Origin: Pelotomaculum schinkii
GTDB taxonomy: Bacteria > Bacillota > Desulfotomaculia > Desulfotomaculales > Pelotomaculaceae
Direction: 5' to 3'
Assembly: GCF_004369205.1 (NCBI RefSeq)
Contig: NZ_QFGA01000001.1
Location: 62,001-126,000, forward strand
Length of the DNA: 64,000 nucleotides
The position numbers and the translations under genes were made by a program. A model generated the notes under the pieces. The model was not told where the DNA came from and ran no database searches. It worked only from the letters and a program-made list of their open reading frames with translations. Below are positions 53,143 to 62,387 of this stretch, piece after piece; positions within the stretch are counted from its first letter, which is position 1, and each line of letters begins with the position of its first letter.

Positions 53143-54119
53143 TGGCAGGACTAAGTATTGCAATGTGTACATTCAACGGCTCTCAATATATAAGGGAACA
53201 ACTTGACAGTATTGCTTCACAGACACGCCTGCCGGATGAACTGATTGTTTGTGATGACTGCTCTACGGATTACACGGTGGAGATAGTAAAAGATTTTGCT
53301 GCCAGGGCAGGTTTTCCGGTGCGTTTAAGTATTAATGAAAAAAACCTGGGGTCGACAAAAAATTTTGAAAAAGCTATCAGTTTGTGTACAGGTGGCATGA
53401 TCGCCTTATCTGATCAGGATGATGTTTGGCAGCCAGAAAAGTTAAGGTTTATTGAGGCTGTATTGTTAAATTCACCCAATACAGGCGCTGTTTTTACGGA
53501 CGCTGAAGTCGTCGATGCACGCTTGTGTCCGTTGGGTTACCGGCTCTGGCAGTCCAAGGACTTCAGCTCTTCTGCGCAAAAAAAAGTCACCCATGGAAAA
53601 GCTGTTGAAGTACTGCTTAAACGTAATGTGGTAACAGGCGCGACTATGGCTTTCAGAGAAAAGTTCAGGGGGCTCATCCTGCCTATTCCGGAAGGCTGGG
53701 TGCATGACGCGTGGATTGCTTTGATTGTAGCCGCCAATGCGGATTTAGCGTTTATCTGTCAGTCACTGATAAAATACCGCCAACATGATAGACAACAATT
53801 AGGGGCAAGAAAAAACAGCTTTGTGGAGCGGCTGTCTGTGTCACGCGGGACGGACTCAAGCAGTTATGTTCACCAGCTAAATAATTTCACAGCTGCTCAT
53901 GAACGGCTAATGTCCGGCAACACCGGCCATTACAACAGAGACGCAATTTCATTACTTGAAGCGAAGATAGAGCATTTAAAAGTACGCGGCAATATGCCCG
54001 GGCAAAAACTGCGGCGATTGCAAACAGTGATAAAAGAATTATGCACTTTTCGCTATCACCGTTTTTCCTATGGATGGAAAAGCGCGGCAAAGGATCTTTT
54101 GGGGGCTAAGCCTTTTTGA
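53142..54119 (+). CDS. Glycosyltransferase family 2
   Basis: A 325-residue GT-A glycosyltransferase. The N-terminus LSIAMCTFNGSQYIREQLDSI is classic, DELIVCDDCSTDYT follows, and the metal-binding region is ALSDQDDVWQPEKL (about 88-101). A second conserved acidic block is EGWVHDAWIALIVAANAD. Such enzymes are often rhamnosyltransferases, fitting the neighbouring dTDP-rhamnose genes, but this is inference. GTG 53142 overlaps the previous stop by one base. It is the last plus-strand gene before a four-gene minus-strand block. Confidence 0.92.
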   Translation: MAGLSIAMCTFNGSQYIREQLDSIASQTRLPDELIVCDDCSTDYTVEIVKDFAARAGFPVRLSINEKNLGSTKNFEKAISLCTGGMIALSDQDDVWQPEKLRFIEAVLLNSPNTGAVFTDAEVVDARLCPLGYRLWQSKDFSSSAQKKVTHGKAVEVLLKRNVVTGATMAFREKFRGLILPIPEGWVHDAWIALIVAANADLAFICQSLIKYRQHDRQQLGARKNSFVERLSVSRGTDSSSYVHQLNNFTAAHERLMSGNTGHYNRDAISLLEAKIEHLKVRGNMPGQKLRRLQTVIKELCTFRYHRFSYGWKSAAKDLLGAKPF

Positions 54120-54174
54120 AAGCTTTCATTTACTAAACTATGAAGCGTTCATGATTGAAGAGGAATAATAGTAT

Positions 54175-55659
54175 TTACGAACGTTTTTTGAAATATATCC
54201 ATGGCCAGCCCCCCAATAATCGATATATCCTTAAGCACGAATAACTACCCATTGCCAGGGTTAGTGTTAAACCCAATACCAAGGGAACAATACCCGGGAA
54301 AAGTCTGGCCCATGAAATGATCGCTGCACAACTCATTAAGACAATCAGTAGGATAAGATTTGTTTTTCTCCAGTAAAAACGGTTCACTCGAAAAATGATT
54401 ATCCACAGCAGAAAAAAGTAAAATGTATGGGTCAAGAAGTAAGCGATTCCTGTCGCCTTGAGATTCCAGATTGGTAAACCTCCCCAAACCAATCCCAAAT
54501 ACATGAGATTCCAGGAAAGTTCGGTGGTAAAAAATAAACGGCTGCGTCCCTGGGCCAGCAGAAGGAAACCCATAGTCCAGCTGGCGACCTTAAACAGGTC
54601 TCCGAGGAACTGCCAGCGCAGAATACCAACTGTTTCTCCAAATACTCCAGAGTATAGGATACTAACCACTTGTGAGGTCAGGGTAAGCATGCCCAGGATA
54701 ACCGGGGCGCCCAGGAGCAAAGCCAATTCGGCCTGATCGTTAACCAGGGTGTTGGCGGTTTTACGGTCATCGGCAACTGCAGTCAGCCGGGGATAAAAGT
54801 CCTTACCCATGGATTCCAGGATAAAACCCAGGTAAAGTGCGGAAATACTCCATGCCGCCTGGAAATGACCGGTGGCAGTCACACCTAATGTTCCTGTAAT
54901 AAGAACCCTTACAGCAAATTGACTGGCTGTCCTGATCAGGTTTGTGATCATAAAAGTAAAACCCAGGCTGAATAGCCCGCGTAAAGGTTTTGAGACGGCT
55001 TGCCAGGTTGCGTGAATGCGAATCTTGACGATCCTGCGCGTATAATGCCAGGAAACTACCAGAAGGACTAGGGGCGTGCTTACTACTGCGACGGCTATAC
55101 CTGCTTCTCTCCATTGCCATACCGCCAGCACAGCTATGAGCATGCCACCCAGTGCGCTGAGAATATATACCCTGGCAAGATCGCCCAGATAGCGTAAGCC
55201 GTTTAGTATAGCGGTTTGAGCGCCGGAGACGGTAGTCGCCCAGACACCGGCGGCCAGCCAGGTTATCGCCCCGGCATATCCGTCGGCGCCTATGACCAGA
55301 CGGGTAACCGGTTGGCGAAGGATTATTAACAGCAGGGCGCCCAATAATCCTGTTATTACTGCGGACCACCATAATGCTATATGGGTATGGGCAAGATAAT
55401 CCGTATCGCCGGAGGCCTTCGCCTCAGCAATCTGACGCACGCCGCTTGCAGCCAGGCCCATCCCGGACACTGTGCCTGCAGTATTCAGAACAGACTGCAA
55501 CAGCCCCAGGAGTCCGATGCCTTCCGGCCCCAGCAGTACCGCCATTACTTTGCTCTTGACAATACCGGAAACGATGGTGAATGTTGAACTTCCGCCAATG
55601 ATGGCGGAGGCCTTCAGTATTTGCGCCGTTGAGCTTTTCCTGTCACTGATCGGCTGCAT
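54175..55659 (-). CDS. Polysaccharide flippase (Wzx-like)
   Basis: A 494-residue membrane protein with about 12-14 helices of the MATE/Wzx superfamily, closest in style to the O-antigen translocase WzxE group: KASAIIGGSSTFTIVSGIVKSKVMAVLLGPEGIGL at the start is typical in its GPEGIGLLGL element. It should move the lipid-linked repeat unit across the membrane. ATG 55659 overlaps the end of the upstream glycosyltransferase by 17 bases, so both are co-translated. Confidence 0.9.
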   Translation of the reverse strand: MQPISDRKSSTAQILKASAIIGGSSTFTIVSGIVKSKVMAVLLGPEGIGLLGLLQSVLNTAGTVSGMGLAASGVRQIAEAKASGDTDYLAHTHIALWWSAVITGLLGALLLIILRQPVTRLVIGADGYAGAITWLAAGVWATTVSGAQTAILNGLRYLGDLARVYILSALGGMLIAVLAVWQWREAGIAVAVVSTPLVLLVVSWHYTRRIVKIRIHATWQAVSKPLRGLFSLGFTFMITNLIRTASQFAVRVLITGTLGVTATGHFQAAWSISALYLGFILESMGKDFYPRLTAVADDRKTANTLVNDQAELALLLGAPVILGMLTLTSQVVSILYSGVFGETVGILRWQFLGDLFKVASWTMGFLLLAQGRSRLFFTTELSWNLMYLGLVWGGLPIWNLKATGIAYFLTHTFYFFLLWIIIFRVNRFYWRKTNLILLIVLMSCAAIISWARLFPGIVPLVLGLTLTLAMGSYSCLRIYRLLGGWPWIYFKKRS

Positions 55660-56824
55660 ATTCACTCACGTCATTACATATGACTTCTTTATATAATTCT
55701 TCATACCGGTTGACGATTAGCGGCAGGCTAAAATGCTCCTTGATCCGGAGCCTGGCCGCTTGACCCAACCGGCTTCTGCCCACCGGACCAAGCTCGATAA
55801 GTTCGCTCCATGCCTGCGCCAATGTCCGGTGGTCTTTAGGAGGAACAGCTTTGCCCGTTTGGCCCACAACCAGTGCGGAATCCCCCACGTCCGTTGCAAC
55901 GCAGGGTACGCCGCAGGCCATAGCTTCACCGATAACGTTGGAAAATCCCTCACTATATGAAGAAGAAGTGGCGATGTCCAGGGACGCGGTGAGACGGGCG
56001 ATATCGTCCCGCCGGCCCAAAAGATGGCACCTGTCAAGGATTCCTGCCGCTTTGGTCCACGCAACCAACTCAGGGTTTTCCCAGGTTACCCCATCCCCAC
56101 AAAGCAGGAAGTGAACATCCGGCCGGCAGGTGTTCAGCCGGGCCGCGGCATAAATAAAGTTGCGGTGATCCTTGTCGGGAGCGTAGCGTGCCACCATTCC
56201 TATTAACAACGCCTCTTCGGGGATGCCCAGTTCCCTGCGAACGTATATGCGTGAAGAAGGATCCGGTTTGTAAGCCGAAAGGTCAAAGCCGTTGGGGATG
56301 ACCACCATTTTCCCCGTTTCGTAGCCTAATTCAGCGTGTACCTGGCGGGAGGCTTCTGAACAACAAACAATTTTTGCCGGCAGCTTTCGGGATAGCCGGG
56401 CACAGATCCCGGCAATCCAAAGGGTTGTTCGTTTGGTGCTTTGCGGATCAAGTCTGCTGTGCCGTATCCCCCAGATCACAGGGATACGGCCGGCTAGTAC
56501 GGAGGCCAGACCGCCTGCGAGATCTGCGTGGTACATCCAGGTTTGGATGCAGTGAGGGGGAGATTGACGGATCTGACGGGCAAATTGCAGCAACTTTAAA
56601 GGATTCGGCGCTTTTTTGCGGATTTCCAAAGCTCGCACCGGCACCCCCAGTTCCCTGATTTTTATACCGACTGGCCCGGTATCCGTCAAAGAAACCACCT
56701 CAACCTCAAACACTTCCCGGTCAATATTTGAGAGGAGCTTGTAAAGCATCATCTCGGCGCCCCCGACGTGCAGGTCCGTGATGAGGTGGAGCAACTTTAT
56801 TTTAAAACCTTTTTTCCATGTCAC
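55643..56824 (-). CDS. Glycosyltransferase family 4
   Basis: A 393-residue GT-B enzyme. The N-terminus LLHLITDLHVGGAEMML is characteristic of EpsD/EpsF-like glycosyltransferases. The donor site region is SYSEGFSNVIGEAMACGVPCVATDVGDSALVV (E-x7-E pattern, about 285-316). The standard start is GTG 56824 with a weak ribosome site. AAAAAAGG points instead to an in-frame ATA at 56800 (IKLLHLITD), which fits the usual family N-terminus. It leads the minus-strand pair with the flippase. Confidence 0.92.
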   Translation of the reverse strand: MTWKKGFKIKLLHLITDLHVGGAEMMLYKLLSNIDREVFEVEVVSLTDTGPVGIKIRELGVPVRALEIRKKAPNPLKLLQFARQIRQSPPHCIQTWMYHADLAGGLASVLAGRIPVIWGIRHSRLDPQSTKRTTLWIAGICARLSRKLPAKIVCCSEASRQVHAELGYETGKMVVIPNGFDLSAYKPDPSSRIYVRRELGIPEEALLIGMVARYAPDKDHRNFIYAAARLNTCRPDVHFLLCGDGVTWENPELVAWTKAAGILDRCHLLGRRDDIARLTASLDIATSSSYSEGFSNVIGEAMACGVPCVATDVGDSALVVGQTGKAVPPKDHRTLAQAWSELIELGPVGRSRLGQAARLRIKEHFSLPLIVNRYEELYKEVICNDVSEYAADQ

Positions 56825-56912
56825 TAATTAATATCACTTCTCATCAACTAATCTATAAGAAAGTAGCGGAGCCATTGCTCCTTGCTTCAAACTATTTTGG
56901 AGCCGGTTGGTT

Positions 56913-57893
56913 TTAAGCGCTTGCTCCGCCTTTTTCAAGGGGACGTTCCCTGTAATTCCATTCTCTAAATCCGCCGTAGTAATTCTTCACGCTGGGATAA
57001 CCCATCAATTCATGAAGCACATACCAGACCAGGGAAGATTCTTCGCCCTGAGTTGAATAAACGTATACGTTTTTGTTCTGGGTAACGCCACGGCTGGTGA
57101 AGATGTCGGCTAGTTCCTGCGCTGTTTTAAAGGTTTTGTCATCGTTTAAGATATCGTTGATACTGATATTAACGCTGGAGGGGATATGTCCGCTTAAGTA
57201 GTCATTGTTTGGACGGGCGTCAACAATAATGTTGTTTGGGTCGTTGCTGCCTACAACAGCCCCCATTTCTTTTAAATCTGTTTTAAAGCTCAAGTCTTCT
57301 TTAACCGGATTGAACCCAAAGTTGCTGCGGGGGAGTTTTGTCGGCTTTGCTATGTTTTCCTGAAGACCGGCCTCTTGCCACTTTTCAAAACCACCATCTA
57401 AAATCTTGACTTCGTTATCACAGCCGTACATTTTCAGCATCCAGTAAACCCGGCCCTGCAGGCAGTTGTCGTTTCCATAGATGACAATTTTACTGTAATT
57501 GTCAAGGCCTAGTTCTCGCAGGTACCTTTCAATATATTTCGCGGGGGCGATGCTGTTCCAGCGAGCCGGATCCTGATAATGAGAAGCTATGATTTGAATC
57601 GCTCCCGGCAAGTACCCCTCCGCCAGGATTGCTTTCAGTGTCCTGGAAGTACCGCCGCGCGCGTCCAGGATTACCAGGTTGGGATCATTGATCATGTCGT
57701 TGAGTTCATAAACGCTGATCACAGCGTCCGGGTTGCTGTAGCCCGATATCTTTTGGGCGGCCTGTTCAGCCGGACTTAACTGTACTGTTTTGATACCGGT
57801 TGAGGAGCGTTTGCAACCTGCCAGTATACAAAGGAAGCCGGCCATCATAAATATTAACAGGCTGAATAGGAATATCTTTTTTTTTCTGTTCAT
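56913..57893 (-). CDS. Rhodanese-like lipoprotein, catalytic Cys replaced
   Basis: A 326-residue exported lipoprotein with signal MNRKKKIFLFSLLIF and lipobox LAGC (Cys 27), followed by two rhodanese domains (about 55-175 and 195-320). Rhodaneses move sulfur through a cysteine in the C-terminal domain loop. Here that loop reads YSTQGEESS, with Ser 280 in place of Cys, so normal sulfurtransferase activity is unlikely. The adjacent paralog keeps its cysteine. It could bind rather than transfer sulfur species. Why such genes sit in an exopolysaccharide cluster is unclear. Confidence 0.88.
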   Translation of the reverse strand: MNRKKKIFLFSLLIFMMAGFLCILAGCKRSSTGIKTVQLSPAEQAAQKISGYSNPDAVISVYELNDMINDPNLVILDARGGTSRTLKAILAEGYLPGAIQIIASHYQDPARWNSIAPAKYIERYLRELGLDNYSKIVIYGNDNCLQGRVYWMLKMYGCDNEVKILDGGFEKWQEAGLQENIAKPTKLPRSNFGFNPVKEDLSFKTDLKEMGAVVGSNDPNNIIVDARPNNDYLSGHIPSSVNISINDILNDDKTFKTAQELADIFTSRGVTQNKNVYVYSTQGEESSLVWYVLHELMGYPSVKNYYGGFREWNYRERPLEKGGASA

Positions 57894-57937
57894 GTTCTCA
57901 CCCTGCCCTTTCTTTCAAAGCTTATATACTTTCTTCA

Positions 57938-58915
57938 TTATATTTGGGGCGAACTTGCGGACTGTTGCGCCACGGGCTTGCCGTTTTGTTGCCACTCATT
58001 AAAAGAACCGTCATAACTTTTTACATCCGGATACCCCAAAAGTTCTGAAAGGGTAAACCAAATCATGGTGCATTGCACACCGTTGTTGCAGTAAACAATA
58101 ATTTTCTTATCCTGCGTAACATTTTTGCTTGCAAACAGACTTGTTAGACTGGGAGCAGGCTTAAAGGTCATGTCTTTATTGAAAACCGAAGACCAGGGAA
58201 TATTCACGCTGCCGGGTATGTGCCCTTTGGCGTACTCGTCGCTGGTCCGGGCGTCTATAACGACGCAATTGTTGTTGCCGGCCGCAGCCGCTACGTCACG
58301 CATGGTTGCATACATCAGATCAGCCTTTAATTTTGTTAAGTCAAACTCGAATACGGCGCGTTTAGGCCTGGAAACAGTGGTGGATATTTCGTAGCCGGAC
58401 CCCTGCCAGTTATCCAGACCGCCGTCTAAAATTCTTACATTGTCATAACCATACATTTTGATTGCCCAGTACAACCGGGTTTGCAGACCCTGGTCACCGT
58501 AAAGAATGATTTTGGTGTTGCTGCCGGCCCCGCTTTCCCCAAGTGTGTTTTGGAGCTGAAGCGGCGGCGCAATACGGCCAGGGTAGTTGGGATGGCAGTA
58601 TAGGCTGTGTAAAATTGCTGTCGCCCCAGGTATGTGCCCTTTGGGGTAGGTATTTTGATAAATTCTATATGTACTGCCGCGTGTATCAATAATAAGTGTA
58701 TCGGGAGCGGAAATTATTTCGTTTAATGCATAAGCGCTGATGAGAGCTTCCGGGTGCGCATAGCCTGCTATTTTTTCTGCAATGTCCTGGCGTTCCAAAT
58801 TTTTCTTTACTTCCTCAATCGCTTCAGGCTGGATAATTGTTGTTTGCTTTTGACTGCAGCCGCCAACCAACCCAATTCCCAAGAATACAGTTGTTAATGA
58901 AATTATTAAACCCAA
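57938..58915 (-). CDS. Rhodanese-like sulfurtransferase lipoprotein
   Basis: A 325-residue two-domain rhodanese, paralog of the next gene downstream. The active loop is VYCNNGVQCT with Cys 276. The N-terminal domain is the inactive type. The lipobox is VGGC (Cys 20). From the standard TTG 58915 the signal peptide lacks positive charges. Seven codons further up, the frame reads KRFTFALG after a GTA at 58936, with GGAGTGA well placed before it, which would give a proper signal peptide. The real start may therefore be non-standard. It probably acts outside the membrane on thiosulfate or polysulfide. Confidence 0.88.
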   Translation of the reverse strand: MGLIISLTTVFLGIGLVGGCSQKQTTIIQPEAIEEVKKNLERQDIAEKIAGYAHPEALISAYALNEIISAPDTLIIDTRGSTYRIYQNTYPKGHIPGATAILHSLYCHPNYPGRIAPPLQLQNTLGESGAGSNTKIILYGDQGLQTRLYWAIKMYGYDNVRILDGGLDNWQGSGYEISTTVSRPKRAVFEFDLTKLKADLMYATMRDVAAAAGNNNCVVIDARTSDEYAKGHIPGSVNIPWSSVFNKDMTFKPAPSLTSLFASKNVTQDKKIIVYCNNGVQCTMIWFTLSELLGYPDVKSYDGSFNEWQQNGKPVAQQSASSPQI

Positions 58916-59165
58916 CGCAAAAGTAAATCTTTTTACAGTTACATCACTCCATTTTTAGTAAATTCAATGTTATTGACTTGCCAAACTATTTTAGAAAGAG
59001 TTCCCCATCTTTCTCCATCCATCAGCCAATTGCCCGGAATCTCCGAATATCATATGAAGTTCCTGAAGGGAAAGTTACATTCCGGGAAAGCAAAAAAAGT
59101 AGCAATATTTAGGTGTCACATGCCCGATTTAACAGACATAAAATAACAAGGAATGGGTAGAGAAG

Positions 59166-59978
59166 ATGCTAAGGCGTGTTTTAGGGGGAGAGGCAAATTT
59201 GATGTGGTCATGGATGCTCGTTGCAAGCGCCGTTTTGACTGCTATTTTTATTGTCATAACATTGGCTCAATTAGAAGCGGGGGCAAGGGTAAAGTTTAAG
59301 AAATCGCTGGCGTTGTCCTGTTGTGTTCTGGCCATACTGGCGGGTTTAATCATAATAAAACCCAAGACGGATATTAAACAAGTTGATTATATACCTAATA
59401 TTCAACCTGTCCAGGAAAACACAAGTAAACCGGAGGATACGCTGAAAAAAGAAACCGTTACCAATTCTGCAAGCTCTGTGGAAAGCCCTCTTGGCGCTGA
59501 GCAACCGCAGGAAAAAATTATAGAGACCCAGCCGGTTCAGGAACAGGGCGCACAGGATAAAGTTGTAGTTGAAGGCGTGGATCCTGTGCTTGAAGAGATT
59601 ATGGCCGCAAAGCGTCAGGCCGAAGAAAAACAGAAATTGATAAACGCGGGGGTGGCTGCGGAAGAACTAAAATCGGAAGAATCAGAAATTGAGGAAGAAC
59701 AGCAAAAAGAAAATCCCGATCAGGATGGGCAGACCGGTCAACAGCCCGGAGAGAGCAATCAAACAGAAAACCTGCAGGCGGTGAAAGCCAGGGTTCAGGC
59801 GTCGAGCCTTAACGTCAGAGCTAAAGAGAGCCTGGAGGGTCCGATTATAGGTACTCTCAATTCCGGTGATATCGTAGAAATTATTGGTCAATCCGAGACA
59901 AGTGAATGGCTTAATATAAAATTTGATTCCGGGCAGACAGGATGGGTTATGAAAAAATATTTGCTGCCTTTACAGTAA
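59166..59978 (+). CDS. Membrane protein with bacterial SH3 domain
   Basis: A 270-residue protein with two membrane helices (about 12-37 and 46-62), a long acidic, glutamine-rich linker (about 70-205) and a C-terminal SH3b domain: VQASSLNVRAKESLEGPIIG ... SEWLNIKFDSGQTGWVMKKYL. SH3b domains usually bind the cell wall. ATG 59166 follows GGGTAGAGAAG. Directly followed by the Wzz-like gene after 17 bases, so it may help anchor or sense polymer export. Confidence 0.85.
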   Translation: MLRRVLGGEANLMWSWMLVASAVLTAIFIVITLAQLEAGARVKFKKSLALSCCVLAILAGLIIIKPKTDIKQVDYIPNIQPVQENTSKPEDTLKKETVTNSASSVESPLGAEQPQEKIIETQPVQEQGAQDKVVVEGVDPVLEEIMAAKRQAEEKQKLINAGVAAEELKSEESEIEEEQQKENPDQDGQTGQQPGESNQTENLQAVKARVQASSLNVRAKESLEGPIIGTLNSGDIVEIIGQSETSEWLNIKFDSGQTGWVMKKYLLPLQ

Positions 59979-59995
59979 ACCAGGGAGGATAGGCA

Positions 59996-60691
59996 ATGAG
60001 ACTTAAGGAGTTCGGAAGAATTCTGGGCGAACTTAAACTGGTGCTGGTTTTAATACCGGTTATAGCTATGTTTACAAGTGCGATAGTTAACTTATTCGTA
60101 TTGATGCCAGTCTATAAATCAACTACAAATCTTATTGTGTTAAGAGACGAAATGAACCCTGCTTCTGAAATAAATATTAATACCCTGTCATTAAATCAAA
60201 GGCTTGTTAAAACCTACAGTGAGTTGGCCAAAAGCCGGACAGTCGCAGAAGAAGTTATTAAGAACAACAATTTAGATATTACCCCGGAGGAATTTAGCAA
60301 AAGAATTCAGGTGGAACTGGCCGGTGATACCGAGGTGTTGAAAATTACGGCAAGCGACTCCAGTCCGACGGTTGCCGCTTTAATGGCTAACGGAGTGGCC
60401 CAGACGCTTACCAGCAAGGTTTACAAAGTCCTGAACGTGAAAAATATTCAAGTACTTGACCCGGCCTTACCGCCTGTTTCGCCGGTTAGCCCCAACGTGA
60501 TTCTAAATATTATACTAGCCGGTATTTTTGGTCTGGTTCTAACAGTGGCAATTGTATTTGCCAGGGAATACCTGGATGACACCATCAGGGACGCCGACGA
60601 AATTGAGAACAATATAAAGCTCCCAGTAATTGGCTTAATACCTGTGGCTGTTTATGAAACCGGTGGAGAAGGGAGAGCAAAGATTGAATAG
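59996..60691 (+). CDS. Wzz-type chain-length regulator (CapA/YveK-like)
   Basis: A 231-residue co-polymerase protein with two membrane helices (about 18-38 and 168-190) around an extracellular loop. The loop-proximal PVYKSTTNLIV motif after helix 1 and the proline-rich PALPPVSPVSPN before helix 2 are typical of Wzz/CapA. In Gram-positive bacteria this adaptor activates the partner tyrosine kinase, encoded here by the next gene, which overlaps it by 8 bases. CAGGGAGG precedes the ATG. Confidence 0.92.
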   Translation: MRLKEFGRILGELKLVLVLIPVIAMFTSAIVNLFVLMPVYKSTTNLIVLRDEMNPASEININTLSLNQRLVKTYSELAKSRTVAEEVIKNNNLDITPEEFSKRIQVELAGDTEVLKITASDSSPTVAALMANGVAQTLTSKVYKVLNVKNIQVLDPALPPVSPVSPNVILNIILAGIFGLVLTVAIVFAREYLDDTIRDADEIENNIKLPVIGLIPVAVYETGGEGRAKIE

Positions 60692-61430
60692 CTACGAACT
60701 GGTTGCTTACAGCCGGCCCCAATCTTTTATAACGGAATCTTTTCGAACTTTGCGGACGAACCTGCAGTTTTTAGGGGTTGGTGATACGTTAAAGACCATC
60801 CTTATAGCCGGCAGCGGATTTGGTGAAGGAGCGTCTTTTATAACTGCAAACCTTGGAATTGTTTTGGCGCAAGCGGGTCAGCGGGTGATTATCGTAGACT
60901 GTGACCTGCGCAAACCGCGGCAGCATTTGATATTCAACCTGGATAACCAGTTAGGTTTAACCAGTGTTTTATCTGGATTTAAAGATCTTGATCAGGTCAT
61001 AAAGGATGTTCCTATAGCCGGGGTCAGGATACTAACGGCTGGTTTGCTGCCTACCAACCCCGCGGAATTATTGGGCAGCCAGGAAATGAGCCGGCTTGTG
61101 GCAGCCCTGAAAGAAAAGGCTGATGTGATCTTGCTGGACGGTTCCCCGTTAACGGTGTTTGCCGACGCAGCAGTTTTGTCCAAATCCGTGGACGGTGTTC
61201 TTATAGTGGTAAGATCCAGGGTTGCATCGCAAAATTCGGTGACAAACACCAGGGAACTCTTAACCAACGCTAAAGCAAGTATTCTGGGTGTGGCTTTAAA
61301 CTGCGCCAGAATGGATGCGCTTAAAGATGATTATCATGCTTATTATGCTAATGCGGCCGCAGTTCCTCGACAGAAAAAGAAAAAAACCGAAAAACCCCGT
61401 AAGACAGAAGGGAAAAAGCAAGCTAAGTAA
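60684..61430 (+). CDS. CpsD/CapB-like tyrosine-kinase-fold protein, Walker A altered
   Basis: A 248-residue BY-kinase homologue. The opening YSRPQSFITESFRTLRTNLQF is family-typical. The Walker A loop reads AGSGFGEGASF, with Ala 50 where the essential Lys should be. Walker A' is intact (IIVDCDLRKP, Asp 72), and Walker B is VILLDGSPL. A small tyrosine cluster (DDYHAYYAN) and a lysine-rich tail end the protein. ATP binding may be weak or lost, so it could be a pseudokinase scaffold for the Wzz partner. TTG 60684 follows GAAGGGAGAG. Confidence 0.88.
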   Translation: MNSYELVAYSRPQSFITESFRTLRTNLQFLGVGDTLKTILIAGSGFGEGASFITANLGIVLAQAGQRVIIVDCDLRKPRQHLIFNLDNQLGLTSVLSGFKDLDQVIKDVPIAGVRILTAGLLPTNPAELLGSQEMSRLVAALKEKADVILLDGSPLTVFADAAVLSKSVDGVLIVVRSRVASQNSVTNTRELLTNAKASILGVALNCARMDALKDDYHAYYANAAAVPRQKKKKTEKPRKTEGKKQAK

Positions 61431-61445
61431 GATGGAGGTTGTTGC

Positions 61446-62387
61446 ATGGGTACCATTTTGGTTACCGGCGGGGGAGGTTTTATTGGTTCCAATTTGACCG
61501 TTGCCCTGGTGAAGTTAGGCCATAAGGTTAAGGTGCTGGACAATTTTTCTACCGGGAGCATTGATAATTTACAGCCGGTATTAAAGGAAATTGAGTTATA
61601 TAAAGGAGATCTGCGCTGTCTGGATGATGTCCGGCGGGCCGTTGCAGGCGCAGAGGTTGTTTTTCATCAGGGCGCCTTGCCGTCGGTGCCCAGGTCAATC
61701 GCCGACCCCCTGACTACCAATGCGGTAAATATTGAGGGAACCTTGAACGTTTTATTGGCTTCACGGGATGCCGGGGTCAGGAGAGTGGTATATGCGTCCT
61801 CTTCTTCCGTGTACGGCAGCAATGAGGTTCTTCCGAAGGTGGAAAATATGTCTTTGTGTCCGATGTCACCTTATGCGGCAACCAAGCTGGCCGGGGAGGT
61901 TTACGGAAAAATCTTTTATGAGCTGTACAGTCTGGAAACCGTCGGGCTGAGATATTTTAATGTTTTCGGGCCGCGGCAAAATCCAAAGTCAGAGTATGCC
62001 GCGGCTATTCCCCGTTTCATCAAGGCTTTACTTAATAAAGCATCGCCGGTGATATACGGCGATGGAAATCAATCCAGGGATTTTACGTTCATTGACAACG
62101 TTGTTCAGGCGAATCTTTTGTCCATGCAGACTTGCGCAGCAGCCGGGGAAGTGTTTAATATTGCCTGCGGCAAGAGAATCACTTTAAATGGATTATTAGA
62201 AATCTTAATGGACATTACCGGTACCCGGGTGGACGTTGTCTATACAGCTGCCCGTCCGGGCGACGTAAAGCACTCGCTGGCCGGCGTGGAAAAGGCGGCC
62301 GGCGTGCTCGGCTACTGTCCCAAAACTGACATTAAAGAGGGCCTAAGGCTGACGGTCGAATGGTTCACTAAGGAAAGCGGTTTATAA
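61446..62387 (+). CDS. UDP-N-acetylglucosamine 4-epimerase-like (WbpP type)
   Basis: A 313-residue extended SDR epimerase. The NAD motif is ILVTGGGGFIGSNLTVALV (residues 4-22). QGALPSVPRSIADPLTTNAV resembles the WbpP/UDP-GlcNAc epimerase group. The catalytic part is ASSSSVYGSNEV and YAATKLAGEVYG, then LRYFNVFGPRQNP. It could supply a UDP-GalNAc or related sugar for the polymer. TGGAGGTTGTTGC precedes the ATG; it is 15 bases after the kinase gene. Confidence 0.9.
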   Translation: MGTILVTGGGGFIGSNLTVALVKLGHKVKVLDNFSTGSIDNLQPVLKEIELYKGDLRCLDDVRRAVAGAEVVFHQGALPSVPRSIADPLTTNAVNIEGTLNVLLASRDAGVRRVVYASSSSVYGSNEVLPKVENMSLCPMSPYAATKLAGEVYGKIFYELYSLETVGLRYFNVFGPRQNPKSEYAAAIPRFIKALLNKASPVIYGDGNQSRDFTFIDNVVQANLLSMQTCAAAGEVFNIACGKRITLNGLLEILMDITGTRVDVVYTAARPGDVKHSLAGVEKAAGVLGYCPKTDIKEGLRLTVEWFTKESGL

